Origin: Ferrovibrio sp036381655
GTDB lineage: Bacteria; Pseudomonadota; Alphaproteobacteria; Ferrovibrionales; Ferrovibrionaceae
Assembly (NCBI RefSeq): GCF_036381655.1
Contig: NZ_DASVCJ010000064.1
Location: forward strand, 1-64,000
DNA length: 64,000 bases
Direction: 5' to 3'
In this document: piece by piece, positions 8,350-16,515 of the stretch
Position numbering within the stretch: the first letter of the stretch is position 1
Layout: each line of letters starts with the position of its first letter
Notes under the pieces: generated by a model
Seen by the model: only the letters and a program-made list of their open reading frames with translations
Database searches by the model: none
What the model was told of the DNA's origin: nothing
Translations under genes and position numbers: made by a program

Positions 8350-9070
8350 GCGCTTCCGGCGGGGCGATCGTCGAGACCGTGGCGAAATGGGGCTGCGGCG
8401 GCTCGGTGATGCCGAACCGCTCGATGAAATACCGCAGCGCGGCTTCGCTGCCGTCGATCTCCAGGGCTCCGGAACGGCGGGCTTCGCGCAGGCTCGTCAC
8501 GCCGTGTATGACCCGGAAGAATTCGAGCAGATCGGCGCCGATCGTCAGATCGACGGTGAAGCCCATGTCGGTGTAGCAGAGCTCGACCTCGCCGTCGCGC
8601 AGGATCATCCACCACTGGCGGGCCTTGTGATCGCGGCGCGGCACGTTGCGGAACTGGAAATGAAACACGAAATGCCGGCCGCGCGAGGCCTCCCCCACCA
8701 GCGAGTTGCGCATCGACCACATCAGATGCGTCACGTTGCGGTCATCGGCATCGACATGCGGCACGCGCCAGTCCGTGCCCCAGTAGCCCAGCAGATCGAT
8801 CAGCGGCCGCAGAGCCTGTCCCGCCGGGGTGAGGCGGTAGAGATGGCCGCGCTGGCCTTCCTGCGGGATACGCAGGATCAGCCCGTCCATTTCCATTTCG
8901 CGCAGGCGCCGCGCCAGAAGGCTGCGCGGCATGAGCGGAACGCCGTTCTGTATATCGCTGAATCGCTCGCTTCCCCGCATCATCTCGTAGAGGATCAGGG
9001 GCGTCCAACGACCGGTAATGACCTCGGCGGCCTTCGCCACCGGGCAGAACGAACCATACCGAGCTGCCAT
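8324..9070 (-). CDS. HxlR-type winged-helix regulator with extra C-terminal domain
   Basis: A 248-residue regulator. The first roughly 110 residues form an HxlR winged helix: CPVAKAAEVITGRWTPLILYEM, then RFSDIQNGVPLMPRSLLARRLREME and the wing around GHLYRLTPAG. The remaining 130 residues form a second domain resembling the SCP2/sterol-carrier-like fold seen in some long HxlR proteins and could bind a lipid or acyl ligand; that part is inference. I chose the ATG at 9070 because the product then begins just before the conserved CPVA cysteine. It is divergently arranged with an acyl-CoA dehydrogenase gene, a likely regulatory target. Confidence 0.82.
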   Translation of the reverse strand: MAARYGSFCPVAKAAEVITGRWTPLILYEMMRGSERFSDIQNGVPLMPRSLLARRLREMEMDGLILRIPQEGQRGHLYRLTPAGQALRPLIDLLGYWGTDWRVPHVDADDRNVTHLMWSMRNSLVGEASRGRHFVFHFQFRNVPRRDHKARQWWMILRDGEVELCYTDMGFTVDLTIGADLLEFFRVIHGVTSLREARRSGALEIDGSEAALRYFIERFGITEPPQPHFATVSTIAPPEALRTTIQAA

Positions 9071-9334
9071 GGAAAATTTGTAGCGCGCCCGCCGGGCCGC
9101 TGATAGTCCCTTTTTGAAACTTCTTGGATTACCCCGATTTCGCCGAAAGCCCGTTTTTGCCTGCACCGGGTGCGGCGCGAATTGCAGTCCCTGTTCCACC
9201 ACACAACAGGCGGTCGAACAGGACCCGGCCTGCCCATCGACCGCAGCGATAGGTGGTTCCGATTTGGAACTTTAGGGGCCGGCCGCAAGAGCGCATCGTG
9301 GCGCTCCTTTCCCGTCGAACCAGGAGCCGCGACC
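9071..9334. promoter_or_regulatory. Divergent regulator/acyl-CoA dehydrogenase promoter region
   Basis: This 264-bp gap separates the leftward HxlR-type regulator from the rightward acyl-CoA dehydrogenase gene and must hold both promoters. An A/T-rich stretch lies next to the regulator start, at about 9100-9125. I could not identify a convincing dyad operator by eye, so no binding site is claimed. A CAGGAG ribosome site at 9321-9326 serves the rightward gene. Confidence 0.4.
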
Positions 9335-10483
9335 ATGAACGCACCTTTCAAGGAGCCATCCCAAACACCGGTCCGTGATCTTCCGCTGGCCGAGGCGGTC
9401 CGCAGCCTGGGCCGCAATTTCGCTGCCCGGGCGGCGGAACTGGACGCCAATGACGCCTTTGCCGCCGAGAATTTCGCCGAGATCAAAGCCGCGCGCCTGC
9501 TCTCCCTCGGCATACCGGCCGAGCTGGGCGGCGGCGGCGCCTCCTACCGCGATCTTGCCGAGACGCTGCGCGAACTGGCGCGGCATTGCAGCGGCACGGC
9601 GCTGGCCCTGGCGATGCATATGCATCCCGTGGCGGCGGCGGTGTGGCGCTGGCAGAACGACAGGGCGCCGGTGGACGGCCTGCTCAGACGCATCGCCGGC
9701 GAGAACCTGATGCTGCTGTCGACCGGCGGCAACGACTGGCTGAACGGCTCGGGCAGCGCCGAGGCGGTCGAGGGCGGCTATCGCGTCAGCGGCGTGAAAC
9801 GTTTCGTCAGCGGCTGCATGGCCGGCGACCTGCTGATGACCATGGCGCGCTGCGGCGATCAGGTGCTGCATGCCGGCATACCGATGCGCAGCGCAGGGGT
9901 CAGCATCAAGGAAACCTGGCGCACATTGGGCATGCGTGCCAGCGGCTCGCATGACGTCGTTCTCGACAACGTCTTCGTTCCCGAGGCGGCGATCGCCCTC
10001 AGGCGGCCGGCCGGCGTGTGGCACCCCTTCTTCCACCTGGTGGCTCTGGTCGCCTTTCCGCTCATCTACGCCGTCTATCGCGGCGTGGCCGAAGCCCTGC
10101 GCGACGATGTCGTCGCACTGGCGCGGCGGCGGCGCGAAGAGGACGACACCCAGATCGCCATCGGCCAACTGGAGACCGCCCTGGCGGCGGCCATCGCGGC
10201 GCATGAGCGCATGCTGGCGCTGGCGGACCAGGCCAAGCCCGGCATGGCGACGACCGCATCCATGATGAGCCTGCGCCAGATCGTCGGCAGCAATCTGCTC
10301 GATGCGGCGCAGCGGGCGCTCGATGCCGCCGGCGGCAGCGCCTATTATCGCACGCATCGCATCGAGCGGCTGTTTCGCGATCTGCAGGCGGCGCGCTACC
10401 ACCCGCTGGCCGCCCTGTCGCAGCAGCGGCTGGCCGGCCGGATCGCGCTCGATATGGACGCCGACGACAAGACGGCGGCCTGA
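9335..10483 (+). CDS. Acyl-CoA dehydrogenase family flavoprotein
   Basis: A 382-residue member of the acyl-CoA dehydrogenase superfamily. Recognisable parts are the N-terminal helical domain, the beta-domain stretch ending GVSIKETWRTLGMRASGSHDV before VLDNVFVP, and the C-terminal helical bundle with GGSAYYRTHRIERLFRDLQAA. The RDLQAARYHP ending recalls the DszC/HpaB-like flavin monooxygenase branch as much as true dehydrogenases, so oxidation of a ring or thioester substrate are both possible. The start at 9335 has CAGGAG nine bases upstream. It lies opposite an HxlR-type regulator and convergent to tag. Confidence 0.8.
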   Translation: MNAPFKEPSQTPVRDLPLAEAVRSLGRNFAARAAELDANDAFAAENFAEIKAARLLSLGIPAELGGGGASYRDLAETLRELARHCSGTALALAMHMHPVAAAVWRWQNDRAPVDGLLRRIAGENLMLLSTGGNDWLNGSGSAEAVEGGYRVSGVKRFVSGCMAGDLLMTMARCGDQVLHAGIPMRSAGVSIKETWRTLGMRASGSHDVVLDNVFVPEAAIALRRPAGVWHPFFHLVALVAFPLIYAVYRGVAEALRDDVVALARRRREEDDTQIAIGQLETALAAAIAAHERMLALADQAKPGMATTASMMSLRQIVGSNLLDAAQRALDAAGGSAYYRTHRIERLFRDLQAARYHPLAALSQQRLAGRIALDMDADDKTAA

Positions 10484-10510
10484 CGGCAAGGCCGGATGCA
10501 CAAAACGGGA

Positions 10511-10547
10511 GCCCGGCGCTGCGGCCGCACGGCGCCGCGAGCCGGGC
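10511..10547. terminator. GC-rich hairpin between convergent genes
   Basis: GCCCGGC at 10511-10517 pairs with GCCGGGC at 10541-10547, and the enclosed 23 bases are themselves GC-rich and self-complementary. Read leftward, the hairpin is followed shortly by CCCGTTTTG, so it most likely ends tag transcription or works in both directions. The T-run is short, which keeps this a candidate only. Confidence 0.4.
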
Positions 10548-10556
10548 GCCAGGTTC

Positions 10557-11162
10557 TTACCGCCCCAGCTTCTTCACCTGCCTGTGGCGGAAGCAGTCGA
10601 CAGTGTGGTCGTTGACCATGCCGACCGCCTGCATGAAGGCATAGACGATGGTCGGCCCGACGAAGGTGAAGCCGCGCTTGCGCAGATCCTTCGAGATCGC
10701 CTGGCTTTCCTTGGTTTCAGCCGGCACCTGTTTCAGGCTGGCCCAGGCATTCTGCTTCGGCTTGCCGCCGACGTGATGCCATAGATATTCGGCGAAGCTG
10801 CCTTCCTTCTCCATGATGTCGAGCCAGCCGCGCGCATTGGCGACCGAGCCTTCGATCTTGGCGCGGTTGCGCACGATGCCGGCATCCTGCATCAGCGCGT
10901 CGAGCTTCTTCGGCGTATAGCGCGCGATCTTCTCCGGCTGGAAGCCGTCGAAGGCGCGGCGGAAATTTTCGCGCTTGCGCAGGATCGTGATCCAGGACAG
11001 GCCGGCCTGGAAACCGTCGAGGATCAGCTTTTCGAACAGCGCGCGGTCGTCCCATTCCGGCACGCCCCATTCGGTGTCGTGATAGGCCATGTAGAGCGGA
11101 TCGCCGCCGCACCAGCCGCAGCGGCAGCGGCCGTCCTCACCGGTGATCGATGCTCTGCTCAT
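10557..11162 (-). CDS. tag: DNA-3-methyladenine glycosylase I
   Basis: A 201-residue base-excision repair enzyme that removes 3-methyladenine from alkylated DNA. The N-terminus carries CRCGWCGGDPLYMAYHDTEWG, including the metal-binding Cys and His and the family signature, followed by LFEKLILDGFQAGLSW. The C-terminal end holds GPTIVYAFMQAVGMVNDHTV and the final HxxxC zinc ligands in VDCFRH. The length is normal. It ends convergently with the acyl-CoA dehydrogenase gene; the ygfZ stop lies 24 bp upstream of its start, so tag may be the second gene of a ygfZ-tag transcript. Confidence 0.94.
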   Translation of the reverse strand: MSRASITGEDGRCRCGWCGGDPLYMAYHDTEWGVPEWDDRALFEKLILDGFQAGLSWITILRKRENFRRAFDGFQPEKIARYTPKKLDALMQDAGIVRNRAKIEGSVANARGWLDIMEKEGSFAEYLWHHVGGKPKQNAWASLKQVPAETKESQAISKDLRKRGFTFVGPTIVYAFMQAVGMVNDHTVDCFRHRQVKKLGR

Positions 11163-11186
11163 TGCCCCCTGAATCCCCCTGGAACG

Positions 11187-12065
11187 TCAACCGTCCTTCG
11201 GCGCCGGCGCCGGCCCGGCATAATCGGGCCGCTGCGGCGTCAGCGCAATGCCCGCCGCTTCCAGTTTCTTGCCCTCGGCCTGAGCCTTGGCGACGGCATC
11301 CAGACGCAGCAGCGCCAGGCCTTCGGCACCGAGGCCGCTCAGCATCACGCCGGCTTCCTGGCCGTCGAGGCCGACCGGCGTGCCGGGCGGCGGCAGCGCC
11401 ACATCGGCAAGAACGCGGTGGACCTGCTTCTTCACCAGACCGCGGTATTTCGTGCGCGCCGTCAATTCCTGGCCGATATAGCAGCCCTTCTTGAAATCGA
11501 CGCCGTTGAGCGCCTCGAAATGATTTTCCAGCAGCAGGCCCTTTTCGATCTCGATGTCGCGCGCGCCGTCCGGCACGCCAAGATGCAGACGATGCGCCTC
11601 GTAGGCGGCGGGATCGGACAGGGCCTGCGGCGGCGGCGCACCGGCCGGCAGCCAGAGCCGCCAGCCGAGCGCCGGCAGGCGCGGATCGGCGAATGGCAAC
11701 CCGCCTTCGGGGATATGCGGCGCGCCGGCATCGCCGAACAGGGCGAAGCCCTGCCAGTCGAGCTCGGCGATATCGACCTTGCTGCGCAGCTTGTAGAGCG
11801 TCAGCCGCCGCTTCAGATCGGCGCGCCGACCGGCCGCGACATCGAGCAGCAGCGCCTCGCCGTCGCTGGCGATCAGGAAATCGTGCAGGAACCTGCCCTG
11901 CGCCGTCAGCAGCGCGGCATAGACCGCCTGGCCCGGCCCGGATGCGCCCGGCACCGCTCTGGCGACGTCATTCGAGACCAGCGCATTGAGGAAAGCGACG
12001 GCGTCGGGGCCGGAAACCCGCAACAGCGCCCGATCGGCCAAAGCCACACACGACATCCCGGACAT
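11187..12065 (-). CDS. ygfZ: tRNA-modifying/Fe-S cluster assembly protein YgfZ
   Basis: A 292-residue folate-binding protein of the YgfZ/Caf17/GcvT-like family, which supports repair or assembly of certain iron-sulfur proteins such as MiaB. The diagnostic KGCYIGQE motif occurs near residue 195, with upstream LRVSGPDAVAFLNALVSNDV and LTAQGRFLHDFL typical of the GcvT-like N-terminal domain. An alternative start three codons later (MSCVAL) is possible. Together with the nearby dihydroorotase-like gene this recalls the ygfZ/pyrC neighbourhood seen in other alphaproteobacteria. It diverges from the GT9 gene at 12219. Confidence 0.9.
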   Translation of the reverse strand: MSGMSCVALADRALLRVSGPDAVAFLNALVSNDVARAVPGASGPGQAVYAALLTAQGRFLHDFLIASDGEALLLDVAAGRRADLKRRLTLYKLRSKVDIAELDWQGFALFGDAGAPHIPEGGLPFADPRLPALGWRLWLPAGAPPPQALSDPAAYEAHRLHLGVPDGARDIEIEKGLLLENHFEALNGVDFKKGCYIGQELTARTKYRGLVKKQVHRVLADVALPPPGTPVGLDGQEAGVMLSGLGAEGLALLRLDAVAKAQAEGKKLEAAGIALTPQRPDYAGPAPAPKDG

Positions 12066-12218
12066 CTCTCCAATCCCAGGCCATTCCGCAACCGGCTTCT
12101 CTCACCTATGGGAGGATGGCCGGCTTGGCAAGGCCGGATGCGCGCCCGGGCAACGGCCCGGATGGTTGGCAAGAGCGGCCCCTGCCCCTATAACCGGCGC
12201 ACCGTCGTGGGTTCTTGC

Positions 12219-13178
12219 ATGCGCATCCTCTTCATCACCGCCAACCGCCTGGGCGACGCCGTTCTGTCGACCGGCCTGCTGAGCGCATTGCTCAGGCAGT
12301 ATCCGAAGGCGCGCTTCACCGTGGCCTGCGGCCCGGTCGCGGCCGGCGTCTTCGCCGCCATGCCGAACCTGGAGCGCCTCATCGTGATGGAGAAAAAGCC
12401 CTGGGGCCGCCATTGGTGGGAGCTGTGGAAGCAGGTGGCGCTGACGCGCTGGAAGCTGATCGTCGACCTGCGCGGCTCGGGGATCGGCCAGCTCCTGATG
12501 GCGCGGCGGCGCCGCACCTTCTACGGCTCCGGCTCGCGCCTGCATAAGGTGATCGTGCTCTCGCAGGTGCTCAGCCTGAAGGAGCCGGCGGCGCCGACGA
12601 TGTGGACCGGCCCCGCGCATGAGCGGGCCGCCGCCGAATTGTGGTCCGACGACGGCCGGCCCGTGCTGGCCCTGGGCCCGACCGCCAACTGGGGCGGCAA
12701 GATCTGGCCCGGCGAGCGTTTCGCCGCATTGGCCGCGCGTCTGACCGCACCGGACGGCATCCTGCCGCAGGCGCGCATCGCCGTTTTCGGCGGTCCGGGC
12801 GAGGAGGGCCTCGCGAAGGCTGCACTCGACCTTATCCCGCCGGAGCGACGGCTCGATTTCGTCGGCCAGCTCGACCTGGCCACCACCGCGGCCGCCTTGC
12901 GCCGCTGCGCGATGTTCATCGGCAACGACAGCGGCCTCATGCATCTGGCGGCGGCCAGCGGCGTGCCGACACTGGGCCTGTTCGGCCCGAGCCGCGATCA
13001 GGTTTACGGCCCCTGGGGCGAAAAAACCGCCATCGTGCGCACCGATCTGAGTTATGATGAGATCGTTGCCCTGCCGGAATACGATTATCGCAAGCAGCAT
13101 ACCTACATGACCAGCTTGAGCGTCGACAAAGCCCAGCACGCCGCCGAAGAGCTGTGGCGGTATCTGCAGAACGAATGA
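12219..13178 (+). CDS. GT9 (heptosyltransferase) family glycosyltransferase
   Basis: A 319-residue GT-B glycosyltransferase of family 9, which adds heptose or related sugars to lipopolysaccharide core at the inner membrane. The N-terminus MRILFITANRLGDAVLSTG and the C-terminal FIGNDSGLMHLAAASGVPTLGLFGPS are the classic donor-binding signatures. I chose ATG 12219, where the homology begins; an in-frame GTG lies four codons upstream. Its stop overlaps the start of the next gene as ATGA, so it forms an operon with the GT2 gene. GmhA, the first enzyme of heptose synthesis, is encoded about 9 kb downstream. Confidence 0.9.
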   Translation: MRILFITANRLGDAVLSTGLLSALLRQYPKARFTVACGPVAAGVFAAMPNLERLIVMEKKPWGRHWWELWKQVALTRWKLIVDLRGSGIGQLLMARRRRTFYGSGSRLHKVIVLSQVLSLKEPAAPTMWTGPAHERAAAELWSDDGRPVLALGPTANWGGKIWPGERFAALAARLTAPDGILPQARIAVFGGPGEEGLAKAALDLIPPERRLDFVGQLDLATTAAALRRCAMFIGNDSGLMHLAAASGVPTLGLFGPSRDQVYGPWGEKTAIVRTDLSYDEIVALPEYDYRKQHTYMTSLSVDKAQHAAEELWRYLQNE

Positions 13179-13951
13179 CCTCGGCAGCGCCCAAGCTTTC
13201 CGCGCTGGTGGTGGCGCATAACGAGGAGGCGCAGCTTGCCGCCTGCCTCGAAACTTTACGTTTTGCCGACGAGATCGTTGTCGTGCTCGACCGCTGCACC
13301 GACCGCTCGCGGGAGATCGCCTCCGGTTACGGGGCAAAATTGCTCGAAGGCGCCTGGCCCCTGGAAGGCGAACGCCGCAACACCGGCATTACCGCCTGCG
13401 CGGGCGACTGGATACTGGAAGTCGATGCCGACGAACGCGTCAGCGAGGGTTTGGCACACGAAATTCGCGCCGTCCTGCCGCAGGCGAAATTCGGATATTT
13501 CCAGGTGCCGTTCCACAATTATGTCGGCGACCGGCTGATACGCTACGGCTGGGGCGCCTCCTGGGGCGTCAACAGCAAGGCCGCGCTGTTCGCCAAATCG
13601 GCGAAGCATTGGGGCGATCAGCGCGTCCATCCCAGCCTGGTACTGAAGGGCGAGCGGCAATTTCTCACCCAGCCAATCCTGCATCATATCGACCGCAACA
13701 TTTCCGATATGATCCGACGCCTCGACCGCTACACAACGGCGCGTGCCATGGACTTGCGCGACAAGCGCGCGCGCGGCGAGGATATCGGCACCTTCGGTGC
13801 CAATGTCCGCCGGATCTTCAGCCGTTTCCACAAATGCTATATCGGCCGCAAGGGCTACCGGGAAGGCCAGTACGGTTTCCTGATCGCGCTGATGGCTGGG
13901 CTCTACCCGATCCTGAGCTATCTCAAGGCCAATCTGGAGAAAGAGGGCTGA
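13175..13951 (+). CDS. GT2 family glycosyltransferase (lipopolysaccharide core type)
   Basis: A 258-residue GT-A glycosyltransferase resembling the WaaE/KdtX group that adds glucose to heptose or Kdo in the core. It shows SALVVAHNEEAQLAACLETL, then VVVLDRCTDRSREIA and the metal-binding DVDADERVS-like motif (LEVDADERVS). The ending has a hydrophobic stretch GQYGFLIALMAGLYPILSYL that may lie on the membrane. The start at 13175 overlaps the GT9 stop (ATGA). The dihydroorotase-like gene starts four bases after its stop. Confidence 0.88.
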   Translation: MTSAAPKLSALVVAHNEEAQLAACLETLRFADEIVVVLDRCTDRSREIASGYGAKLLEGAWPLEGERRNTGITACAGDWILEVDADERVSEGLAHEIRAVLPQAKFGYFQVPFHNYVGDRLIRYGWGASWGVNSKAALFAKSAKHWGDQRVHPSLVLKGERQFLTQPILHHIDRNISDMIRRLDRYTTARAMDLRDKRARGEDIGTFGANVRRIFSRFHKCYIGRKGYREGQYGFLIALMAGLYPILSYLKANLEKEG

Positions 13952-13955
13952 GGCG

Positions 13956-15290
13956 ATGCGCTATGATCTCGTCATCCGCAACGGCATGGTCGCCACCCCG
14001 AACGGCGTCGAGGCACTGGACGTCGGCGTCAAGGACGGTCGCATCGCCGCCCTGGGTCTGCTCGCCCAGGCCGATGCCGCACAGGTCTTCGACGCCAGCG
14101 GGCTGACGGTGCTGCCCGGCGTGATCGACAGCCAGGTGCATTTCCGCGAGCCCGGCCTGGAGCACAAGGAAGATCTTGCCACCGGCACCGCCGCCGCCGC
14201 CATGGGCGGCGTCACCGCCGTGTTCGAGATGCCGAACACCAAGCCGAGCACGGCGACGAGCGACGAACTCGACGACAAGCTCAAGCGCGCCGCCGGCCGG
14301 GCGCATTGCGACTATGCCTTCTATGTCGGCGCCACGGCGGAAAACGTCGAGAAGCTGCCCGAACTCGAGATGCTGCCGGGCTGCGCCGGCGTGAAGCTGT
14401 TCATGGGCGCTTCGACCGGCGACCTGCTGGTGGCCGACGATGCCACCCTGGAGCGCGTGCTGCGCCATGGCCGCCGCCGCATGGCGGTGCATTGCGAGGA
14501 CGAATACCGCATGCGCGAGCGCAAGCATCTCACCGAGGCGGCGGGCGCAACCGCGCATCTGCATCCAGAATGGCGCGATGCCGAAAGCGCGCTGCTGGCG
14601 ACGCAGCGGCTGGTGCGGCTGGCGCGCAAGGCCGGCCGCCGCGTGCATGTGCTGCATGTCACCACCGCGCAGGAAATGGCCTTCCTGGCCGATCACAAGG
14701 ACATCGCCACCGTGGAGACGACGCCGCAGCATCTGACGCTGGCGGCGCCGGACTGCTACGACCGGCTGGGCAGTTTCGCGCAGATGAATCCGCCGATCCG
14801 CTCGGCCGAGCATCGCGCGGCGCTGTGGCAGGCCGTGCGCAGCGGCGTGGTCGATGTGATCGGCTCGGACCATGCGCCGCATACCAAGGAAGAGAAAGCC
14901 AGGCCCTATCCGCAGAGCCCGAGCGGCATGCCCGGCGTGCAGACCCTGCTGCCGCTGCTGCTCGATCACCTGAACCAGGGCAGGCTGACCTTGCAGCGGC
15001 TGATCGACCTGACCTCGGCGGGCGCGCAGCGCGTCTTCGGCCTGATCGGCAAGGGCCGCATCGCCCTCGGCTACGACGCCGATTTCACCATCGTCGATCT
15101 CAAGGCGAAGCGCCAAATCGAGGACGCCTGGCTGAAATCGAAATGCGGCTGGTCGCCTTTCGAAGGGATGACGGTGACCGGCTGGCCGATGGCGACCATC
15201 GTGCGCGGCGGCTTTGCCATGCGCGAGGGCGACCTGGGCAAGCCGATCGGACAGCCGCTGCGCTTCGGCGAGACGCTGCGGCCGAACTGA
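13956..15290 (+). CDS. Dihydroorotase-like amidohydrolase with altered metal site
   Basis: A 444-residue amidohydrolase that would usually be annotated as dihydroorotase (PyrC, class I). It has the carboxylated-lysine region GVKLFMGAST, the metal His motifs in HVLHVTT and the DHAPHT motif. The first metal motif HxH is changed: residues 58-67 read DSQVHFREPG, so Gln60 replaces the first His while His62 remains. I recall homologues in other alphaproteobacteria with the same change, so it is probably not a sequencing error. Activity as a true dihydroorotase is uncertain. The gene follows two core glycosyltransferases with a 4-bp gap, an unusual place for a pyrimidine enzyme. Confidence 0.82.
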   Translation: MRYDLVIRNGMVATPNGVEALDVGVKDGRIAALGLLAQADAAQVFDASGLTVLPGVIDSQVHFREPGLEHKEDLATGTAAAAMGGVTAVFEMPNTKPSTATSDELDDKLKRAAGRAHCDYAFYVGATAENVEKLPELEMLPGCAGVKLFMGASTGDLLVADDATLERVLRHGRRRMAVHCEDEYRMRERKHLTEAAGATAHLHPEWRDAESALLATQRLVRLARKAGRRVHVLHVTTAQEMAFLADHKDIATVETTPQHLTLAAPDCYDRLGSFAQMNPPIRSAEHRAALWQAVRSGVVDVIGSDHAPHTKEEKARPYPQSPSGMPGVQTLLPLLLDHLNQGRLTLQRLIDLTSAGAQRVFGLIGKGRIALGYDADFTIVDLKAKRQIEDAWLKSKCGWSPFEGMTVTGWPMATIVRGGFAMREGDLGKPIGQPLRFGETLRPN

Positions 15291-15420
15291 CCCGCTAAGC
15301 ATCTGAGATAGATGATTAATATTTGCCGGGCCCGATTAAGGAATTGGCAAGACTCCACTGCCAGATTGGCAATGGGGCCGCATAACCTGCGGAGAGAAGA
15401 ATCCGTAGGCCCCGCCCCTC

Positions 15421-15476
15421 GCCTGCGGTAGGATTTTCGCGCAGGCATCTAACGGATCGCCGGCAGAAGGCCGGCG
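15421..15476 (+). promoter_or_regulatory. Two consecutive hairpins in the leader of the radical-SAM gene
   Basis: GCCTGCG (15421-15427) pairs with CGCAGGC (15440-15446), and CGCCGGC (15458-15464) pairs with GCCGGCG (15470-15476) around a five-base loop. The second hairpin ends about 16 bases before the ATG at 15493 and could affect ribosome access. No T-run follows either hairpin, so they are not standard terminators of the upstream gene. Confidence 0.4.
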
Positions 15477-15492
15477 GGTGGAGCATGACACC

Positions 15493-16482
15493 ATGAACCC
15501 TTTCGTCGCCCCGAACGCGCTTCAGAAGCTCACGATCGAGATCACGACGCTGTGCAACCTGAAATGCGCCGGTTGCCCGCGCACGCTCGGCATCGAGAAC
15601 AACAGCTGGGATGACCGGCATATGGAACTGGCGCTGTTCCAGCGCATCCTCGACCATCTGCCCCCGGTCGGCTTCGTCACTCTGCATGGCATCGGCGAGC
15701 CGACGCTGCATCCGGAATTCGCCGAGCTCGTCGCCATGGCCAAGACGAGCGGCAAATTCAAGAAGATGAAGGTCACCTCCAACGGCGTGACCCGCTCGGC
15801 CGAGTATTACGCCAAATCGGTCGCCGCCGGACTGGACGAATTCTGGATTTCGGTCGACAGCTTCGATGCCGAAATCGCCAACCGCATGCGCGCCGGCACC
15901 AAGGTCGAGAAGCTGAAGGCGAATATCGCGGCCTGCATGCAGGCCCGCCTGCCGGTGCATATCTCGATGGTGGTCAGCGCGGTCAATTACCACGAGATTC
16001 CCGACACCTTGCGCGAACTGAAGCGCCTCGGCGGACCGCCGGTCCATATGCAGGAATTCCAGGATTACGGCGAGCCCTATGGCCTGATGACTCAGGCCCA
16101 GCGCATCGAATTCATCAATCTGATCCGTCAGGTGGCGCCGGACCTGGCCGGCATGCCGGTGATTCTGCCGAATTTCACCCGGCCGAAAGGCGAGATCTGC
16201 ACGGCGCCGTGGTTCCGGCCCGCCATTTCGGTGCAGGGCTATCTGACGCCATGCTGCACAACCTTCGATCCGGCGCAGTTCGGCTATACCAATCTTGGCG
16301 AGATGAGCTTCATTCAGGCCTGGCAGCAGCCCGGCGTGCTGAACTGGATAAAGGCCTTCCTGCAGAACCAGACGCCGATCTGCCAGGGTTGCCCCCTCAA
16401 TCCGCGCGTCTTCGGTGCCGATGCCGAACTCGGGCGTTCCGGCAAGACCGGTGCCGAACAGCATATCGTGGCCGCCGGCTGA
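15493..16482 (+). CDS. Radical SAM protein with SPASM-like C-terminal cysteines
   Basis: A 329-residue radical SAM enzyme. The N-terminus has the CX3CX2C motif as CNLKCAGC (Cys21, Cys25, Cys28) that binds the catalytic [4Fe-4S] cluster, followed by HGIGEPTLHPEF. The C-terminal part has further cysteines (EICTAPW, LTPCCTT, ICQGCPLN) arranged like a SPASM/twitch auxiliary-cluster domain. Such proteins modify peptides or sugars. The ATG at 15493 is preferred; an in-frame GTG at 15478 overlaps the leader hairpins. The GSCFA gene follows after 33 bp, so the pair is probably co-transcribed. Substrate unknown. Confidence 0.83.
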   Translation: MNPFVAPNALQKLTIEITTLCNLKCAGCPRTLGIENNSWDDRHMELALFQRILDHLPPVGFVTLHGIGEPTLHPEFAELVAMAKTSGKFKKMKVTSNGVTRSAEYYAKSVAAGLDEFWISVDSFDAEIANRMRAGTKVEKLKANIAACMQARLPVHISMVVSAVNYHEIPDTLRELKRLGGPPVHMQEFQDYGEPYGLMTQAQRIEFINLIRQVAPDLAGMPVILPNFTRPKGEICTAPWFRPAISVQGYLTPCCTTFDPAQFGYTNLGEMSFIQAWQQPGVLNWIKAFLQNQTPICQGCPLNPRVFGADAELGRSGKTGAEQHIVAAG

Positions 16483-16515
16483 GCGGCGGAACCGGTCGTC
16501 CGGAGATCGAAAGCC

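Noticed and set aside
11079..12218. Long N-terminal extension of the GT9 gene
   Set aside because: The open frame upstream of 12219 is antisense to ygfZ; GT9 homology begins exactly at MRILFITANRLGD.
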